A DNA stretch of 64,000 bases, taken from contig OY726559.1 of assembly GCA_963383645.1 (NCBI GenBank), forward strand, positions 115,548,441-115,612,440. The letters are read 5' to 3'. Source of the DNA: Muscardinus avellanarius (taxonomy: Eukaryota; Chordata; Mammalia; Rodentia; Gliridae). Shown here in pieces: positions 12,148-23,316 of the stretch. Within the stretch, counting starts at the first letter, position 1. Each line of letters begins with the position of its first letter. Position numbers and translations under genes: made by a program. Under the pieces are notes generated by a model. It ran no database searches, was not told the origin of the DNA, and was given only the letters and a program-made list of their open reading frames with translations.

Positions 12148-12247
12148 TTCCCATCCCAAGGGGGCGATGATGGCCTGGGTGAGCCAGCGCAGTCCCATCC
12201 ACTTCCACAAGGGGGCGATGATGGCTTGGGTGAGCCAAGCGCTGGGT
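12148..12247 (+). promoter_or_regulatory. 51-bp tandem duplication with forward CTCF-like motifs
   Basis: AAGGGGGCGATGATGGC recurs at a 51-bp period. The second copy has CCACAAGGGGGCG on the plus strand. It lies 3 kb upstream of S100A8. Confidence 0.45.
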
Positions 12248-12289
12248 CAGGATTTGCTGAATGCTGGAAGGAAGGAGTTTTCCAGTCCA

Positions 12290-12445
12290 GTCATGAGTTC
12301 GGTCATAACCAGCTCCTGCATCGCGTCCTCTGGGATTCAGTTCAGACGCTGACACGCCCGCATTGGGGAACTCTGGGTGAATCCCCTCGCCTTCCTGAGC
12401 CTCAGCTTCCTCGTCTGTAAGCTGGGCAGGCACCACACCCCGTCT
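12290..12445 (+). repeat. MIR-like fragment
   Basis: Contains CTGAGCCTCAGCTTCCTCGT followed by CTGTAAGCTGGGC, the MIR 3' core. Confidence 0.45.
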
Positions 12446-12540
12446 CACCTGGAGGAGGCGGATTCTGAGGTTCTCATGATGTGGAGCGGCTGTAATCTGA
12501 CAGCCACGCCACAGACCTTCAGCTATGGAAGCCAGTGAAT

Positions 12541-12752
12541 TTTTTTTTTTTTTCAGTACTGGAGATGGAACCCAGGGGCATTCTACCTCTGAACTACACC
12601 CCCAGCCCTATTTTTTATTCTTTATTTGGAAACAGAGTCTCACTAAGTTGCCAAGGGCCTCACTAAGTAGCTGAGGCTATCTTCGAACTGCAATCCTCCT
12701 GTCTCAGCCTCCCAAATGCTGAAATTACAAGCGTGAGCCATCACTGCCGACT
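12541..12752 (-). mobile_element. B1-dID type A
   Basis: Poly(T) start. Flanked by GAAGC.AGTGAATTTT on both sides, a clear target-site duplication. Confidence 0.88.
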
Positions 12753-13127
12753 GGAAGCTAGTGAATTTTAGTAGCATTTTGCTGTGGCAGGAAGAAATTT
12801 GCTCCTTCTGAGATCCTGGGGAATTGGCCTCCGTCTCGCCTCCTCTTCCTCATGAAGCATGTCTGGCGTCTCCAAATGACTCCTCCCCATCCCAAAGTTG
12901 GCTCCTCTCTTCAGTCCTGGCTATCGGGGCCTAAGGGGCAGTCAGCATCCCAGGCAGGGTTGAAGGCTCCCTGCCGAGTTTATATAGCAGGACCCCCCCC
13001 CCCCCAGCCAGCTTTTGCCCCCTCCAAGGCCCACCCCCAGCATCCAGAGAAGGGGGATGAGGAAGGAGGACTGAGAGCAGGAGAGGAATCAATTCAGGCG
13101 CCCTGGAGTCACAAAGCACAGCACCTA

Positions 13128-13400
13128 GCCAGGCGTGATGGCGCACGTGTGTAATCTCAGCATACAGAAGGCTGAGACAGGAGGATCCGGCTTGAGGACA
13201 GCCTCAGCTACTTAGTGAGGCCCTCTGCAACTCAGTGAGACCCTGATTCAAAATAAGGAATAAAAAATAGGACTGGGGGTGTAGTTCAGAGGTAGAATGC
13301 CCCTGGGTCCCATCCCAAGTACCAAATAAATAAAAATAAAAAATAGGGTGAGGAGTATAGCTCAGAGGTAGAAAGCCCCTGGGTTCCATCCCCAATACCA
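13128..13400 (+). mobile_element. B1-dID with a duplicated dID module
   Basis: The SINE at 13128-13323 is followed by a second dID (13343-13400) after an AAATA linker. Confidence 0.8.
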
Positions 13401-13692
13401 TAAAAAAACCAAACCCAACTAAAACAACAAAACAACAACAACAACAAAAAAAACCCCACTAAAACACAACCCAGCACCCGTTTAAACACTCTACCAAAGC
13501 TAACAGCTAGGGCCAATATTCTTTTCCTAAGAACTTTTTATTGAGCGTTATAATTAAATACAATGGCGGGTTTTACTGTGACCTATTTGCAAATGCACAT
13601 GACATAATTTGGTCAATTTCATTCCTAGCTCTTCCCGTTCCCTCCCGCTCTCCCTTCTGCTTTTATTTATAATTAATTAATTAATTAATTAA

Positions 13693-13880
13693 TGTGTTCC
13701 TGGGGATGGAACCCAGGGGTTTTCTACCTCGGAGCTCTCCTCCAGACCTATTTTCTATTTCATTTGGAAACAGGGTCTCACTAAGTAGCTGAGGCTGGCT
13801 TCGAACCTGTGCCTTGGTCCTCCTGTCTCAGCCTCCCAGTGCGGGGCTTACAACCGTGGGCCACCGTGCCCGGCTCCCTT
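13693..13880 (-). mobile_element. B1-dID type B with (TTAA)n
   Basis: Follows an ATTA repeat at 13670-13693. Confidence 0.8.
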
Positions 13881-14149
13881 CTGTTTTTTTGAGCTCTCGT
13901 TCCCCTTGTTTCTCTTTAGTCTCCACATGTGAAAGAAAGCGTACGACTTTTGGCTTTCTGAAGGTGGCTTATTTTGTTTAACTTAATATTTTCCAGTTCC
14001 TAGCATTTTCCTGCAAATGGCATAAGTTCCTCCTCCTCCCCTCCTCCTCCTCCTCCTCCCCTCCTCCTCCTCCTCCTCCTCCTCCTCCTCCTCCTCCTCC
14101 TCCTCCTCTATCTCCCCTTCTCCTCCCCCTCCTCCCCCCCTCCTTCTTT

Positions 14150-14352
14150 TTTGAGGTACTGGGGATGGAACCCAGGGGCATTCAACCTCCGAGCTACACC
14201 CTCAGCCCTATCTTTTATTCTTTATTTTGAAACAGGGTCTCACTGAGTTGCAGAGGGCCTCACTAAGTAGCTGAGGCTGTTCGTGAACCTCCATCCTCTG
14301 GTCTCAGCCTCCCGAATGCTGGGATTACAAGCATGCGCCACCACGCCCGGCT
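14150..14352 (-). mobile_element. B1-dID type A after TCC repeat
   Basis: Complete copy inserted in L1. The (TCC)n tract 14027-14148 lies at its tail. Confidence 0.85.
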
Positions 14353-14679
14353 TTCCTTCTTCTTTATGGATGAATAAAACTCCTCCAAATTGTGTGTGCA
14401 TACCATATTTTTTTATCCATGCATCTGCTGTCAGGCATCTAGGCCGGTTCCATAATTAGGCTATGGTGAATTGTGCTGCTACAAAAACAGGGAAGCACGT
14501 ATCACTTTAGTTTTATTTTTTGATAAATATTAAGGAATTAAGGAGAGGTATAACTGGGTTATGGTTGTGGTTCCATTCCTAGTCTTCTGGGGGAGTCTCC
14601 ATCCTGATCTCGCTAGTGCTAATACTAATCTGCCATCCCTCACCAGCGTGTAAATGTTTTTAACCTTTTGAGGTCTTCT

Positions 14680-14683
<4 letters not shown>

Positions 14684-14720
<37 letters not shown>

Positions 14721-14917
14721 GGTACTGAGGATGGGTCCCAGGGGCATCCTACCTCTGAGCTATACCTTCAGCCCTATTTTGTATTCTTTATTTTGAAACA
14801 GGGTCTCACTGAGTTGCAAAGAGCCTCACTAAGTACCTGAAGCTGTCCAGGAACTGCCATCCTCCTGTCTCAGCCTCCCAAATACTAGGATTACAAACGT
14901 GCGCCACCACACCTGGC
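14684..14917 (-). mobile_element. B1-dID type A with long poly(T)
   Basis: About a 34-base T tail, suggesting a relatively young insertion 0.4 kb upstream of the S100A8 promoter. Confidence 0.85.
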
Positions 14918-15326
14918 TTGAGACCATTTTTAAAATCTGGCAAAAGCCGCAGTGGGAGTGTTCCTTCGTACACACATTCAAAATGCTGCATTCAATTTTA
15001 GTCCAGTCTCCAGGGCTCCGTGGACCGGCCCCAAGGCTCCTGATGGGCACTGGCGACAGGGAAAAAGGCTTGAAAGTGGGATCTGGCTTAAGGGAGGGAG
15101 CAGGAGCCCGGGGCCAGGGAAACAAGTGCTTGCCGACCCCTCTGGCTTCTCCCCCTGGGCGCTGGCCTTCCTTCCCCTCTTTTTTTTAACTTCCCCCTCC
15201 TGCCCAGCTTGCAGAAGATTTCACTCTTGAGTCGCTGATTGCCACACGCACCTGGTTGGGAAACCCCGAGGCTGAGCAACCCTGGAAGGGCGTGCTCTCT
15301 GGATAGCCCAGGGCGGCCCTCGCCGC

Positions 15327-15334
15327 TATAAAAG
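15327..15334 (+). promoter_or_regulatory. S100A8: S100A8 TATA box
   Basis: TATAAAAG lies in a GC-rich context about 30 bp before the likely start site (about 15357). A short non-coding exon 1 then ends at 15393 before GTAAGTG. The spacing and the non-coding first exon are typical of S100 genes. Confidence 0.8.
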
Positions 15335-15356
15335 GGAGCTGATCCCCAGTTCAGCA

Positions 15357-15393
15357 TTTTCACCCTCTGTCATCTCTGTCTCAGGAACATCTG
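15357..15393 (+). other. S100A8: S100A8 non-coding exon 1 (5' UTR, start approximate)
   Basis: A short stretch between the inferred start site and the donor CTG|GTAAGT. It splices over a 425-bp intron to 15819. The start is inferred from TATA spacing only. Confidence 0.6.
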
Positions 15394-15839
15394 GTAAGTG
15401 GACCGGGCTGGCCGGCCCCAAGCTTTTGGCTTCCCGTGGCTGCGGGAAACTGAGAGGAGATTAGACAGCTCTGGAGGTCTGTGGCACAGATCCTGTGTTC
15501 GTGGAGGAACACAGAAACAGGGGAGGATTGAGATCTCCATTCTGCCCCCGGAGCAGGCACATTGCCTTTCTCTGTGGGGCCCTGCTTGTGCAGAGCGTGG
15601 GGCCGTGGGCCGGCGGCCAGTTTGTGTGTGTGCGTGGGAACTGCACCTGGCACTGTACAACCTAGCTCAGCCTGCCCTTAGGAGCCGTCTGCTGACTTTA
15701 GTTATTTGCATGGTGCAGGGTCCGTTAAAGCCATGACTTGGGGCCTGAGCTGTCTGAGTGTCCCCTTGTCTTTAGTCTTTACTAAAGACTATTCCTCCTC
15801 GGGTTCCCTCCTCTTCAGGTGAACGCATCCTCAGGCACC

Positions 15840-15980
15840 ATGCTGACCGACCTGGAGAACGCCATAGAAGGCCTCGTCCGTACCTACCACGACTATTCCC
15901 TGTTGAAGGGCAATTACCACTCCATCTACAGAGATGACCTGAAGAAATTGCTCACCACGGAGTGTCCTCAGTACCTTAAG
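15840..15980 (+). CDS. S100A8: S100A8 coding exon 2 (residues 1-47)
   Basis: The exon begins at 15819 after CTCTTCAG and ends before GTGAGG at 15981. It encodes the N-terminal S100 EF-hand and the hinge, in phase 0. Confidence 0.95.
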
Positions 15981-16258
15981 GTGAGGCGGGCGGTGGGGCT
16001 GGGCTTCGGCTGCCCGTCTCTGACAGCGCCCGGGGCCCTGGTTCCTCCACGGCGCCCTCCAGAGGCAGCCCGGCCTCGGCTTTCTCTGAGATCTTATGGC
16101 TCTGGTTTCTGTCTCCTCACTCTTCACAGAAGAAGGACGTGGATACTTGGTTCAAGGAGTTGGATGTCAATATGGATAAGGCAATTAACTTCGAGGAGTA
16201 CCTGATATTGGTGACGAAACTGGGCATCATGTACCACGAAGACAGCCACAAAGATTAG
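15840..16258 (+). CDS. S100A8: S100A8 (calgranulin A, calprotectin light subunit)
   Basis: Two coding exons, 15840-15980 and 16130-16258, join in frame to give 89 aa. Splice sites are AAG|GTGAGG and TTCACAG|AAG. The start ATG is 21 nt into exon 2, as in S100 genes generally. The S100-type EF-hand lies around residues 20-33. The canonical EF-hand has D59, N61, D63, A65 and E70. Calprotectin metal ligands are visible: H17 and H27 (hexahistidine site), H83 and H87 (His3Asp site, HxxxH tail). C42 is also present. The protein pairs with S100A9 as calprotectin in neutrophil cytosol and inflamed epithelium, where it sequesters Mn, Zn and Fe. It is slightly shorter than human (93 aa), lacking the last residues after the HxxxH. 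No breaks are seen. Identity is certain from the ECPQY and WFKELD segments and the synteny. Confidence 0.97.
16130..16258 (+). CDS. S100A8: S100A8 coding exon 3 (residues 48-89 and stop)
   Basis: The acceptor is TCTTCACAG at 16121-16129 and the stop is TAG at 16256-16258. It encodes the canonical EF-hand and the HxxxH metal-binding tail. Confidence 0.95.
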   Translation, partial: KKDVDTWFKELDVNMDKAINFEEYLILVTKLGIMYHEDSHKD

Positions 16259-16291
16259 GGGGCGGGGCGGGCCCTGGTCGCACTCCTGCGG

Positions 16292-16297
16292 AATAAA
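16292..16297 (+). terminator. S100A8: S100A8 polyadenylation signal AATAAA
   Basis: AATAAA lies 34 bp after the stop codon, followed by a GT-rich stretch. The 3' UTR is therefore under 60 nt. Confidence 0.85.
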
Positions 16298-16623
16298 GTT
16301 ATCTCGGATACCTCAGGTGTCTCTCGGTGCTTTGTTTGCCTTTCTCTTGCTGGGGGTGTTTGCTTCCTGGGGGTGTTGGAAGGAAGGGCCGGGGGACCCC
16401 AAGGAAGAAGCCTGTGCCGATGCCCCCTCACGCTCCCAAGCCCCGTCCTACCCACTCTGCTCCCTGCTCAAACAATTCCTGTCTTTTTAGCCCTGGGGAC
16501 CCGAGTCATTGGTTCTAGGATGTAGGGATGATAATTTTACCAGTTGCTTCCAAATGGGTGGTTGAGGTGAATGAATAGCATTCTCTAAACTCAAGTTTAG
16601 TTTCCAGCTAAATGTCTTTGATG

Positions 16624-16858
16624 GGCCGGGCGTGGTGGCCTACGCTTGTAATCCCAGCATTTGGGAGGCTGAGACGGGAGGATCGTGGTTTGCGGCCAGC
16701 CTCCGCTACTACTTAGGCCCTCCGCAACTCAGTGAGACCCTGTTTTCAAACAAAGAATAAAAAATAGGGCTGGGGATGTAGCTCGAGGTAGAATGCCCCT
16801 GGGTTACATCCCCAGTACCAAAAAAAAAGTCTTTGATATGGCTTTTGGAAAATTAGGG

Positions 16859-16909
<51 letters not shown>

Positions 16910-17123
16910 TGTGTGAGAGAGGGGGGGCATACATATTAGGGATCGAACCCAGGGGCATTCAACCTCTGACCTACACCCCACTCCTTTTTATTTTTTATTT
17001 TGAAACAGGGCCTCTCTAAGTTGCTAAGTGTATTGCTAAATGTCAAAGCTGGCCTCAAACCTGTGATTCTCCGGTCTCAGTTTCTCCGGCATGGGGATAA
17101 CAGGCATGTGGCACCATGCCTGG
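16624..17123. mobile_element. B1-dID pair flanking a (GT)n tract
   Basis: Sense type A 16624-16828, (GT)n 16858-16915, and antisense 16935-17123. Confidence 0.8.
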
Positions 17124-17764
17124 CTCTTCCGTCTATACTTTTATCTTAGGGATTTTGGATTTTTCCCCTCTCTTTCTACTCCCATCCTCCCAGCTCAATA
17201 AAATGGCACAGGAATGGGCGGACAGGCTAATACATAAATAAAACCCACCTCAAAGAACAGGCCACTCAACTGCTGCTCTGTGGGACTCTGTGCTCTGGCA
17301 ATCTGTGAATTATCTAAAATAACTTCCCTGCTGGGAAAAAATAGGGTTAGTGGTGGAGCTCAGAAGTAGAGTGTTCCTGGCTTCCATCCCCAGCACCTCA
17401 CACACACACAAAATAAATAAAAACAAACAAATAAATACATAAAATAAAATAACCTCCCAATCATTACATCTGTGGACACAGCAGGGAGCCTTCAACCCCA
17501 TCTGGGGTGATGACTGAGCCCCAAGAGCCCAGGCTGAAGAGAGGAGCCAGCTCTGGGATGGGCAGGGAGAGTTGCTCAGAGACACCAGCCCTGCTTTGTG
17601 CAGAAGAGAAGGAGAGGAGGAGGCCAATTCCCCAGGATTTCAGCAGGAGCAAATCTCCCCCCACCACTAGCAAAATGTCCCCAAGAATCACTGGCTTCCA
17701 AAGAGAAGAGTCACTTCATCTCCGTGGGGTTTTTGTTGTAGATTTAATAATTAAAATGCAAACG

Positions 17765-17862
17765 AAGCTGGGCGTAGCATACACTTGTAATCCCTGCACT
17801 TGGGAGGCTGAGACAGGAGGATGGCACAGGCCGGGAGCCAGCCTCAGCTACTTAGTGAGGCT
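17765..17862 (+). mobile_element. Truncated B1-dID
   Basis: B1 part only, cut off after GTGAGGCTCCA. Confidence 0.7.
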
Positions 17863-17994
17863 CCAGGCTCCAGGTGCACCATGTCACCTCCCAGGTCTTG
17901 CTTGATTTTGAGGGGATGTCACGAATGGGTGAAGAGATAATTCAGGATACACAGAGAAGGGAACATTTGATTCTGCCTGCTAGTTACCCATGCC

Positions 17995-18043
17995 GGTGGT
18001 GGTGGTGGTGGAGGTGGTGGTGGTGGTGGTGGTGGTGGTGGTG

Positions 18044-18128
<85 letters not shown>
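17995..18128. repeat. Compound (GGT)n-(GT)n-(GA)n
   Basis: GGT units to 18044, GT to 18064, then GA to 18128 with one AAAG interruption. Confidence 0.92.
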
Positions 18129-18131
<3 letters not shown>

Positions 18132-18250
18132 GGGGGTTTGGGATGGGGGGTGACATATCCCAATGTCTTTGATTTTTCTATTTCTTTTGAAGATACATTG
18201 TTGGGCTGTCTAGTAACCAATTCTTTGGGACAGATTTTCTCCTGGTGATT

Positions 18251-18662
18251 TAGATCACCGGGGCTACAAATGGGAGTTCCTGCTTAACACACAGCTGACA
18301 AGTTGGTTTTCCATCCTGAGAACAGACAGGACCGGCCCTTCCTCCGCCTGCCTTCCTGGTCCCGTCTCTTTGCCCCCTGTAGCAGCTCTGTCTTCCAGAA
18401 GGGCTGGTAGGAGAGCAGGTGTCGGGTGAACATGTCTCTTGGGCTCTGTCTTCTGTGCAGGACGGTACAGCTCCGCCCCGGGGGTGAGGTGTGTTGAGTT
18501 TTCCCTGGTGTGAGCAATCTTCCTGACAAGGCTAATGCCTTTTGATGTCTCTAGGGGCTGCTCTGGTCACAATCCCTCCTCGCTTGCTCTCAGGTTGGCT
18601 GAGACTTCCTTCCAGTCTTAGGAGCCGTTTGACCAGTCTGACGCTTGTTGTGTAGGATTCCA
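18251..18662 (+). repeat. Direct duplication, copy 1
   Basis: From TAGATCACC to TAGGATTCCA, nearly identical to 21062-21489. It lacks the ~26 bp present in copy 2 after GACAAGG. Unrelated to the SINEs and non-coding. Confidence 0.85.
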
Positions 18663-19280
18663 ATGTTTCGTGTTACTATTATTCATAACGGTTGCCTGTA
18701 GTTGGAACCCCAGCCAGGCTGTCTTTTCTGAGCCCACCCAGAGGGACTAGGGGTGGACTAAGGACTGGCTGGACACTGAGCTACCGACGGCTGACCCTCA
18801 GCCCGGGCTTGGGCCCGGGCAGCTGGGAAGAGCTGAGGGGGACATTGCACAGAGGGTTCAAGGAGGAAGCAGGCTTGGAGATTATCATTTACAAACAAGA
18901 CTGCGCCCATTGCAGAAACCATGGGGCAGGTCAGGCAGGGATTAGCGAGCAGAGCAAGGTGATTTGGTTTCCTGTTCCCCCAGCTACAAAAGAAGAACAA
19001 GGTGGTGGGAAATTGAGAAATAAATAACATGGTAGGAAGCCTCATGCAACGTCTGAGCCCACAAAGGACACTTTGTCCACCAACCGAGGCAGATCCGGGC
19101 CACTGAGATTTCCGGGGCCTCGGTGGGATGCCTTGTTTACGACCTTGCTTCTCTGTTTAGGCTTCCACCTAATACTCCAACCTCAGCCTCGCTCCTAGTG
19201 ACAGGGGCAAGATGTCCACGAAGGCACAGAGAGGATCGGGGACTGGGCAATTCGTCTCATACAGCTAAAAAAATAAAATA

Positions 19281-19474
19281 AGCCAGGCGTGGTGGCGCAC
19301 GCTCGTAAGCCCCGCGCTTGGGAGGTAGAGACGGTAGGATTGCGCAGCTTCAAAGCCAGCCTCGCTGGGTTAAGAGACCCTGCTTAAAAAAAAAAATTAT
19401 ATATATATATATATATTAGGTCTGGGTGTAACCCGGAGGTAGAAGGGTTTCCAGGAACCCTAGTACCACCAAAA

Positions 19475-19517
<43 letters not shown>

Positions 19518-19770
19518 AATAATAGCAGCAACAGCAGCAGCAATAATAATAATAAATAAAGTTCATTCCATCGTGGAACAGTAGCATGTGCCTGTAATCT
19601 CAGTACTTGGCGGCTAAGAGAGGAAGATCACTGGTTTGAGGCCAGCATAAGCAACTTAGTGAGACCCCCAGCAACTCATGGAGACCCTATTTTCCAAGTA
19701 AATATAAAACAAAAAGGGCTTGAGGTGTAACTCGGAGGTAGAATGCCCTTGGGTTCAATCCCCAGTATCC
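19281..19770 (+). mobile_element. Type C then divergent B1-dID
   Basis: Type C 19281-19472 with internal (AT)n and an (AAAT)n tail (19471-19518). An older copy at 19565-19770 is followed by (CA)n to 19804. Confidence 0.8.
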
Positions 19771-19771
19771 T

Positions 19772-19806
<35 letters not shown>

Positions 19807-20161
19807 CTTATTTCAATGGAAAGGACTTCCCTGTGCACCCTCTACTTGGATTGGGTCCAGATGCTGCCCCCTCCCCCTTCTGGCCTCCTGCCTGGGGGAA
19901 TCCGTCTAAATTCAAATAAGCCAAAAAGAGGAGGGAGAGCTACCCATGGCTATTGGGCCCTGGCTCTGTGTCAGTGTGAACCAGTGCAGCAGACATCATT
20001 TCAAACCCGGAAAGACAAAATGGTGGTGGTCACGCTCTGGTCCTATGGCAGAGTCGGTCTGGATCAAAGGAAGTCTTACCGCTTACCATCTGATGTTTGA
20101 GAAAAGAGCCTCAGAGCGATTCACAACAGACAAAGGAGACAGCTTATCTCTGCTGGACAGG

Positions 20162-20164
<3 letters not shown>

Positions 20165-20210
<46 letters not shown>

Positions 20211-20403
20211 TGTGGTGCTAGGGATTGAGCCCAGGGTCATTCGCCCTCCGAGCTACACCCTCTAGTCTATTTTCCTTTCATTTTGAAACAGGGTAGGTTG
20301 AGGACAGCCTCACTAAGTTGTAGAGGCCGTCTTTGAACCTGTGATCCTCCTGCCTCAGCCTCCCAAGCACTGGGATTATAGGCCTGTGCCACAACACCCA
20401 GCT
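20165..20403 (-). mobile_element. B1-dID with (GT)n tail
   Basis: (GT)n 20165-20209, then an antisense SINE. Confidence 0.8.
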
Positions 20404-20689
20404 AATATGGATTTATACACAGGTTAAGATGTCAAACCCCAAACTGCTGTGGTTTTATTATCCTGTTAAAAGTTGAAAGAGTGCTAGATCTAACTTAAGA
20501 ATCTTACTCCCACATTTCTCCCCTGATTTTCTAGGTATATTCTCAACTATTATTCTAGCAAGTTTTTTTTTGTTTGTTTTTTACCAGAAAAATCATTCTG
20601 GCTGATTCTCTTATGAATAAATCAAAACAAAAATTTTGACCTGGGTTCATTTCGTTTGTGGATTATTTTGCTTTATGGCCTGAGATGTG

Positions 20690-21060
20690 GTGGGAGACGA
20701 CCTCATTTATTTCTCATGAGAACCCCATGAGAGCCAGGCGTGGTGGCGCACGCTTGTCATCCCAGCATTCGGGAGGCTGAGACAGGAGGATCGCGGTTTG
20801 AGGACAGCCTCAGCTACTTAGCGAGTCCCCTTGCAATTCAGCGAGACCCTGTTTCCAAATAAAGAATAAAAAATATGGCTGGGGTTATAGCTCGGAGGTA
20901 GAATGCTCCTGGATTCCAGCCCTAGTACTGAGAAAAAAACAAAACAAAACAAAACTATGAGAGATGTATTTACTATTTCCATTTTGCATATGAGGAGAAG
21001 ACTCACCGAGGTTAAGAAATTTGACAAAGCTTGCTAGTTGGGTAAGTGGTATGGCTAAGC
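20690..21060 (-). repeat. MIR-like element split by a type A SINE
   Basis: ATTTTGCATATGAGGAGAAG and GAGGTTAAGAAATTTGACAA follow the MIR core order on the reverse strand. The SINE (20732-20945) sits inside with an ATGAGAG target duplication. Confidence 0.5.
20732..20945 (+). mobile_element. B1-dID type A in MIR
   Basis: Full-length sense copy with an AAAAC tail. Confidence 0.85.
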
Positions 21061-21061
21061 T

Positions 21062-21489
21062 TAGATCACCAGGGCTCCAGATGGGAGTTCCTGCTTAACA
21101 CACAGCTGACAAGTTGGTTTTCCATCCTGAGAACAGACAGGACCAGCCCTTCCTCCGCCTCCTGGTCCCAGTCTCCTCGTCCCCTGTAGCATCTCTGTCT
21201 TCCAGAAGGGCTGGTAGGAGAGCAGGTGTCGGGTGAACGTGTCTCTTGGGCTCTGTCTTCTGTGCAGGACGGTACAGCTACGCCCCGGGGGTGAGGTGTG
21301 TTGAGTTTTTCCTGGTGTGAGCAATCTTCCCGACAAGGATAATTTTCAGGCACCAGAGGAAGGGGCTTGGCCTTTTGATGTCCCTAGGGGCTGCCCCAGT
21401 CACAATTCCCCCTCGCTCTCAGGCTGGCTGACTTCCTTCCAGTCTTAGGAGCTGTTTGAAAAGTCTGACACTTGTTATGTAGGATTCCA
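21062..21489 (+). repeat. Direct duplication, copy 2
   Basis: The pair of 18251-18662, 2.8 kb away in the same orientation. The sequence between differs, so this is either a dispersed duplication or the two ends of one insertion. Confidence 0.85.
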
Positions 21490-21582
21490 TTCCTTTGTGT
21501 CGAGAGTGACTTTAGATGTGATGGTATTTTTTTAAGTTGATCAACTCTTTGGGGGGGAGGGGCAGATTTAGCTTTGCAGAAC

Positions 21583-21896
21583 TTTTTTTTTTTTGTGTGT
21601 GTGTGTGTGGTTCTGGGGATGGAACCCAGGGGCATTCAACCTCTGAGCTATACTTCAAGTCTTATTTTTTATTATTTTTTATATATTTTTTTTTTTGTGG
21701 TACTGGGGATAGAACACAGGGGCATTCTACCTCCGAGCTACACCCACAGCCCTATTTTGTATTCTTTATTTTGAAACAGGGCCTCACTGAGTTGTAAAGG
21801 GCCTCACTAAGTAGTTGAGGCTGTCCCTGAACCGTGATCCTCCTGTTTCAGCCTCCCAAATGCTGGGATTACAAGCATGCGCCACCGCGCCTGGAA
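21583..21896 (-). mobile_element. B1-dID with two dID heads and clear target duplication
   Basis: dID at 21609-21667 and a full type A copy at 21690-21896. AGCTTTGCAGAA is duplicated at 21570-21581 and 21897-21908, so both modules entered at one site. Confidence 0.9.
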
Positions 21897-22115
21897 AGCT
21901 TTGCAGAAAATTTGAACAGAAAGTATGAAGTTCCCATAACAGCCTTCTCCCTTAGAGTTCCTCCATTACTAATATCCGACATTAGTATAGAACATTTGTT
22001 ATAATTGATGAGCCGATATTAATAATTATTATCAATGTAATAATAATATTATAGCATGATATTGCAATGTAAGGATGTGGTTTACATTAGGGTTTGTTCT
22101 TGGGGTTGTACATTC

Positions 22116-22138
<23 letters not shown>

Positions 22139-22146
<8 letters not shown>

Positions 22147-22586
22147 TTTTTGTGTGTGTGTGTGTTTTTGTGTGTTGAACCCAGGGGCATTCTACCTTGG
22201 AGCTATACCCCCAACCCCATTTTATTTTTTTATTTTGAGACAAGAACGTATTAAGTTGTTAAGAGTCTTGCTCTGTGGCTGAGGCTATCCCCGAACCTGA
22301 GATTCTCTTGTCTCAGCCTCCTGATTACTGAGATTAAAAGTGTGCACCACCACGTCCGGCTCATCTGTGATTTTTTTTTTTTTTGCGGTACTGGGGATGG
22401 AGCTCAGGGGGATTCTAACTCTGAGCTACACCCCCAGCCCTATTTTTGATTCTTTTTATTTTGAAGCAGGGTCTCACTGAGTTGCAGAGGGCCTCACTAA
22501 GTAGCTGAGGCTGGCCGCGAACCCGGAACCTCCTGTCTCAGCCTCCCGAATGCTGGGATTACAAGTGTGAGCCACCACGCCTGGCC
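22139..22586 (-). mobile_element. Two antisense B1-dID copies
   Basis: 22165-22363 (old) and 22386-22586 (type A). A (TA)n/(T)n tract precedes them at 22116-22152. Confidence 0.8.
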
Positions 22587-22609
22587 TGAGATTTTTAACA
22601 TAATTCTCT

Positions 22610-22985
22610 CAGGATTTATTTTTTTTTTCTTTTCTCCTGCAACGGCATTATTTTGTTTTCTTTATGGTTGAATAAAGCTCTCTTGTATGCACAGACCACA
22701 TTTTTCTTTATCCAAACATCTGTTGACAGATATCTGGGCTGGTCTCATAACTTGGCTGTTGTGAATCTCGCTGCTGTGAACTTGGCTCTGCACACGTGGT
22801 CAGAGCCTGCTGTCCTGGATTCTTTTGAATAAAACTAGGAGTGGGTCATATGGTGGTTCCATTTCTAGTCTTTTGAGAAATCTCCATATTGGTTTTTCTA
22901 GTGGGTATACTAATTTACAATCCCACCAACAGTGTATAAATGTTTCTTTCCCCCAAATCCTTGCCAGCATCTATTGTTACTTGTA
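22610..22985 (-). mobile_element. LINE-1 3' UTR antisense fragment
   Basis: Contains TTTATGGTTGAATAAAGCTC, GGAGTGGGTCATATGG and ACAATCCCACCAACAGTGTA. It runs into the large pyrimidine tract. Confidence 0.7.
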
Positions 22986-22986
22986 T

Positions 22987-23038
<52 letters not shown>

Positions 23039-23118
23039 TTCTTTCTCTCTCTCTCTCCCTTTCTCTCTCTCCCTTTCTCTTTCTCTCTCTCTTTCTTTCT
23101 CTCTCCCTTTCTTTCTCC

Positions 23119-23162
<44 letters not shown>

Positions 23163-23186
23163 TTTCTTTCTTTTTTCTTTCTTTCT

Positions 23187-23221
<35 letters not shown>

Positions 23222-23226
23222 CTCTC

Positions 23227-23271
<45 letters not shown>

Positions 23272-23314
23272 TTCTTTCTCCTATTCCCCCACCCCCTCTC
23301 TTTCTCTCTCTCTT
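22986..23314. repeat. 0.33-kb polypyrimidine tract, CTTT/CT
   Basis: Almost uninterrupted C/T on the plus strand, mixing CTTT and CT blocks. The long Ser/Phe/Leu reading frames across it are artefacts. Confidence 0.92.
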
Positions 23315-23316
23315 TG

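Larger units (their letters stand above)
13525..14690 (-). mobile_element. LINE-1 3' UTR antisense, split by two SINEs and a TCC repeat
   Basis: Pieces 13525-13665, 13880-14026 and 14353-14690 read in order as old L1 3' end (TTTGGTCAATTTCATTCC, then GGTGAATTGTGCTGCTAC). Confidence 0.65.

Noticed and set aside
1..15300. Expected S100A7/S100A15 neighbour of S100A8
   Set aside because: No S100 exon (EF-hand coding with S100 splice sites) was found on either strand left of S100A8.
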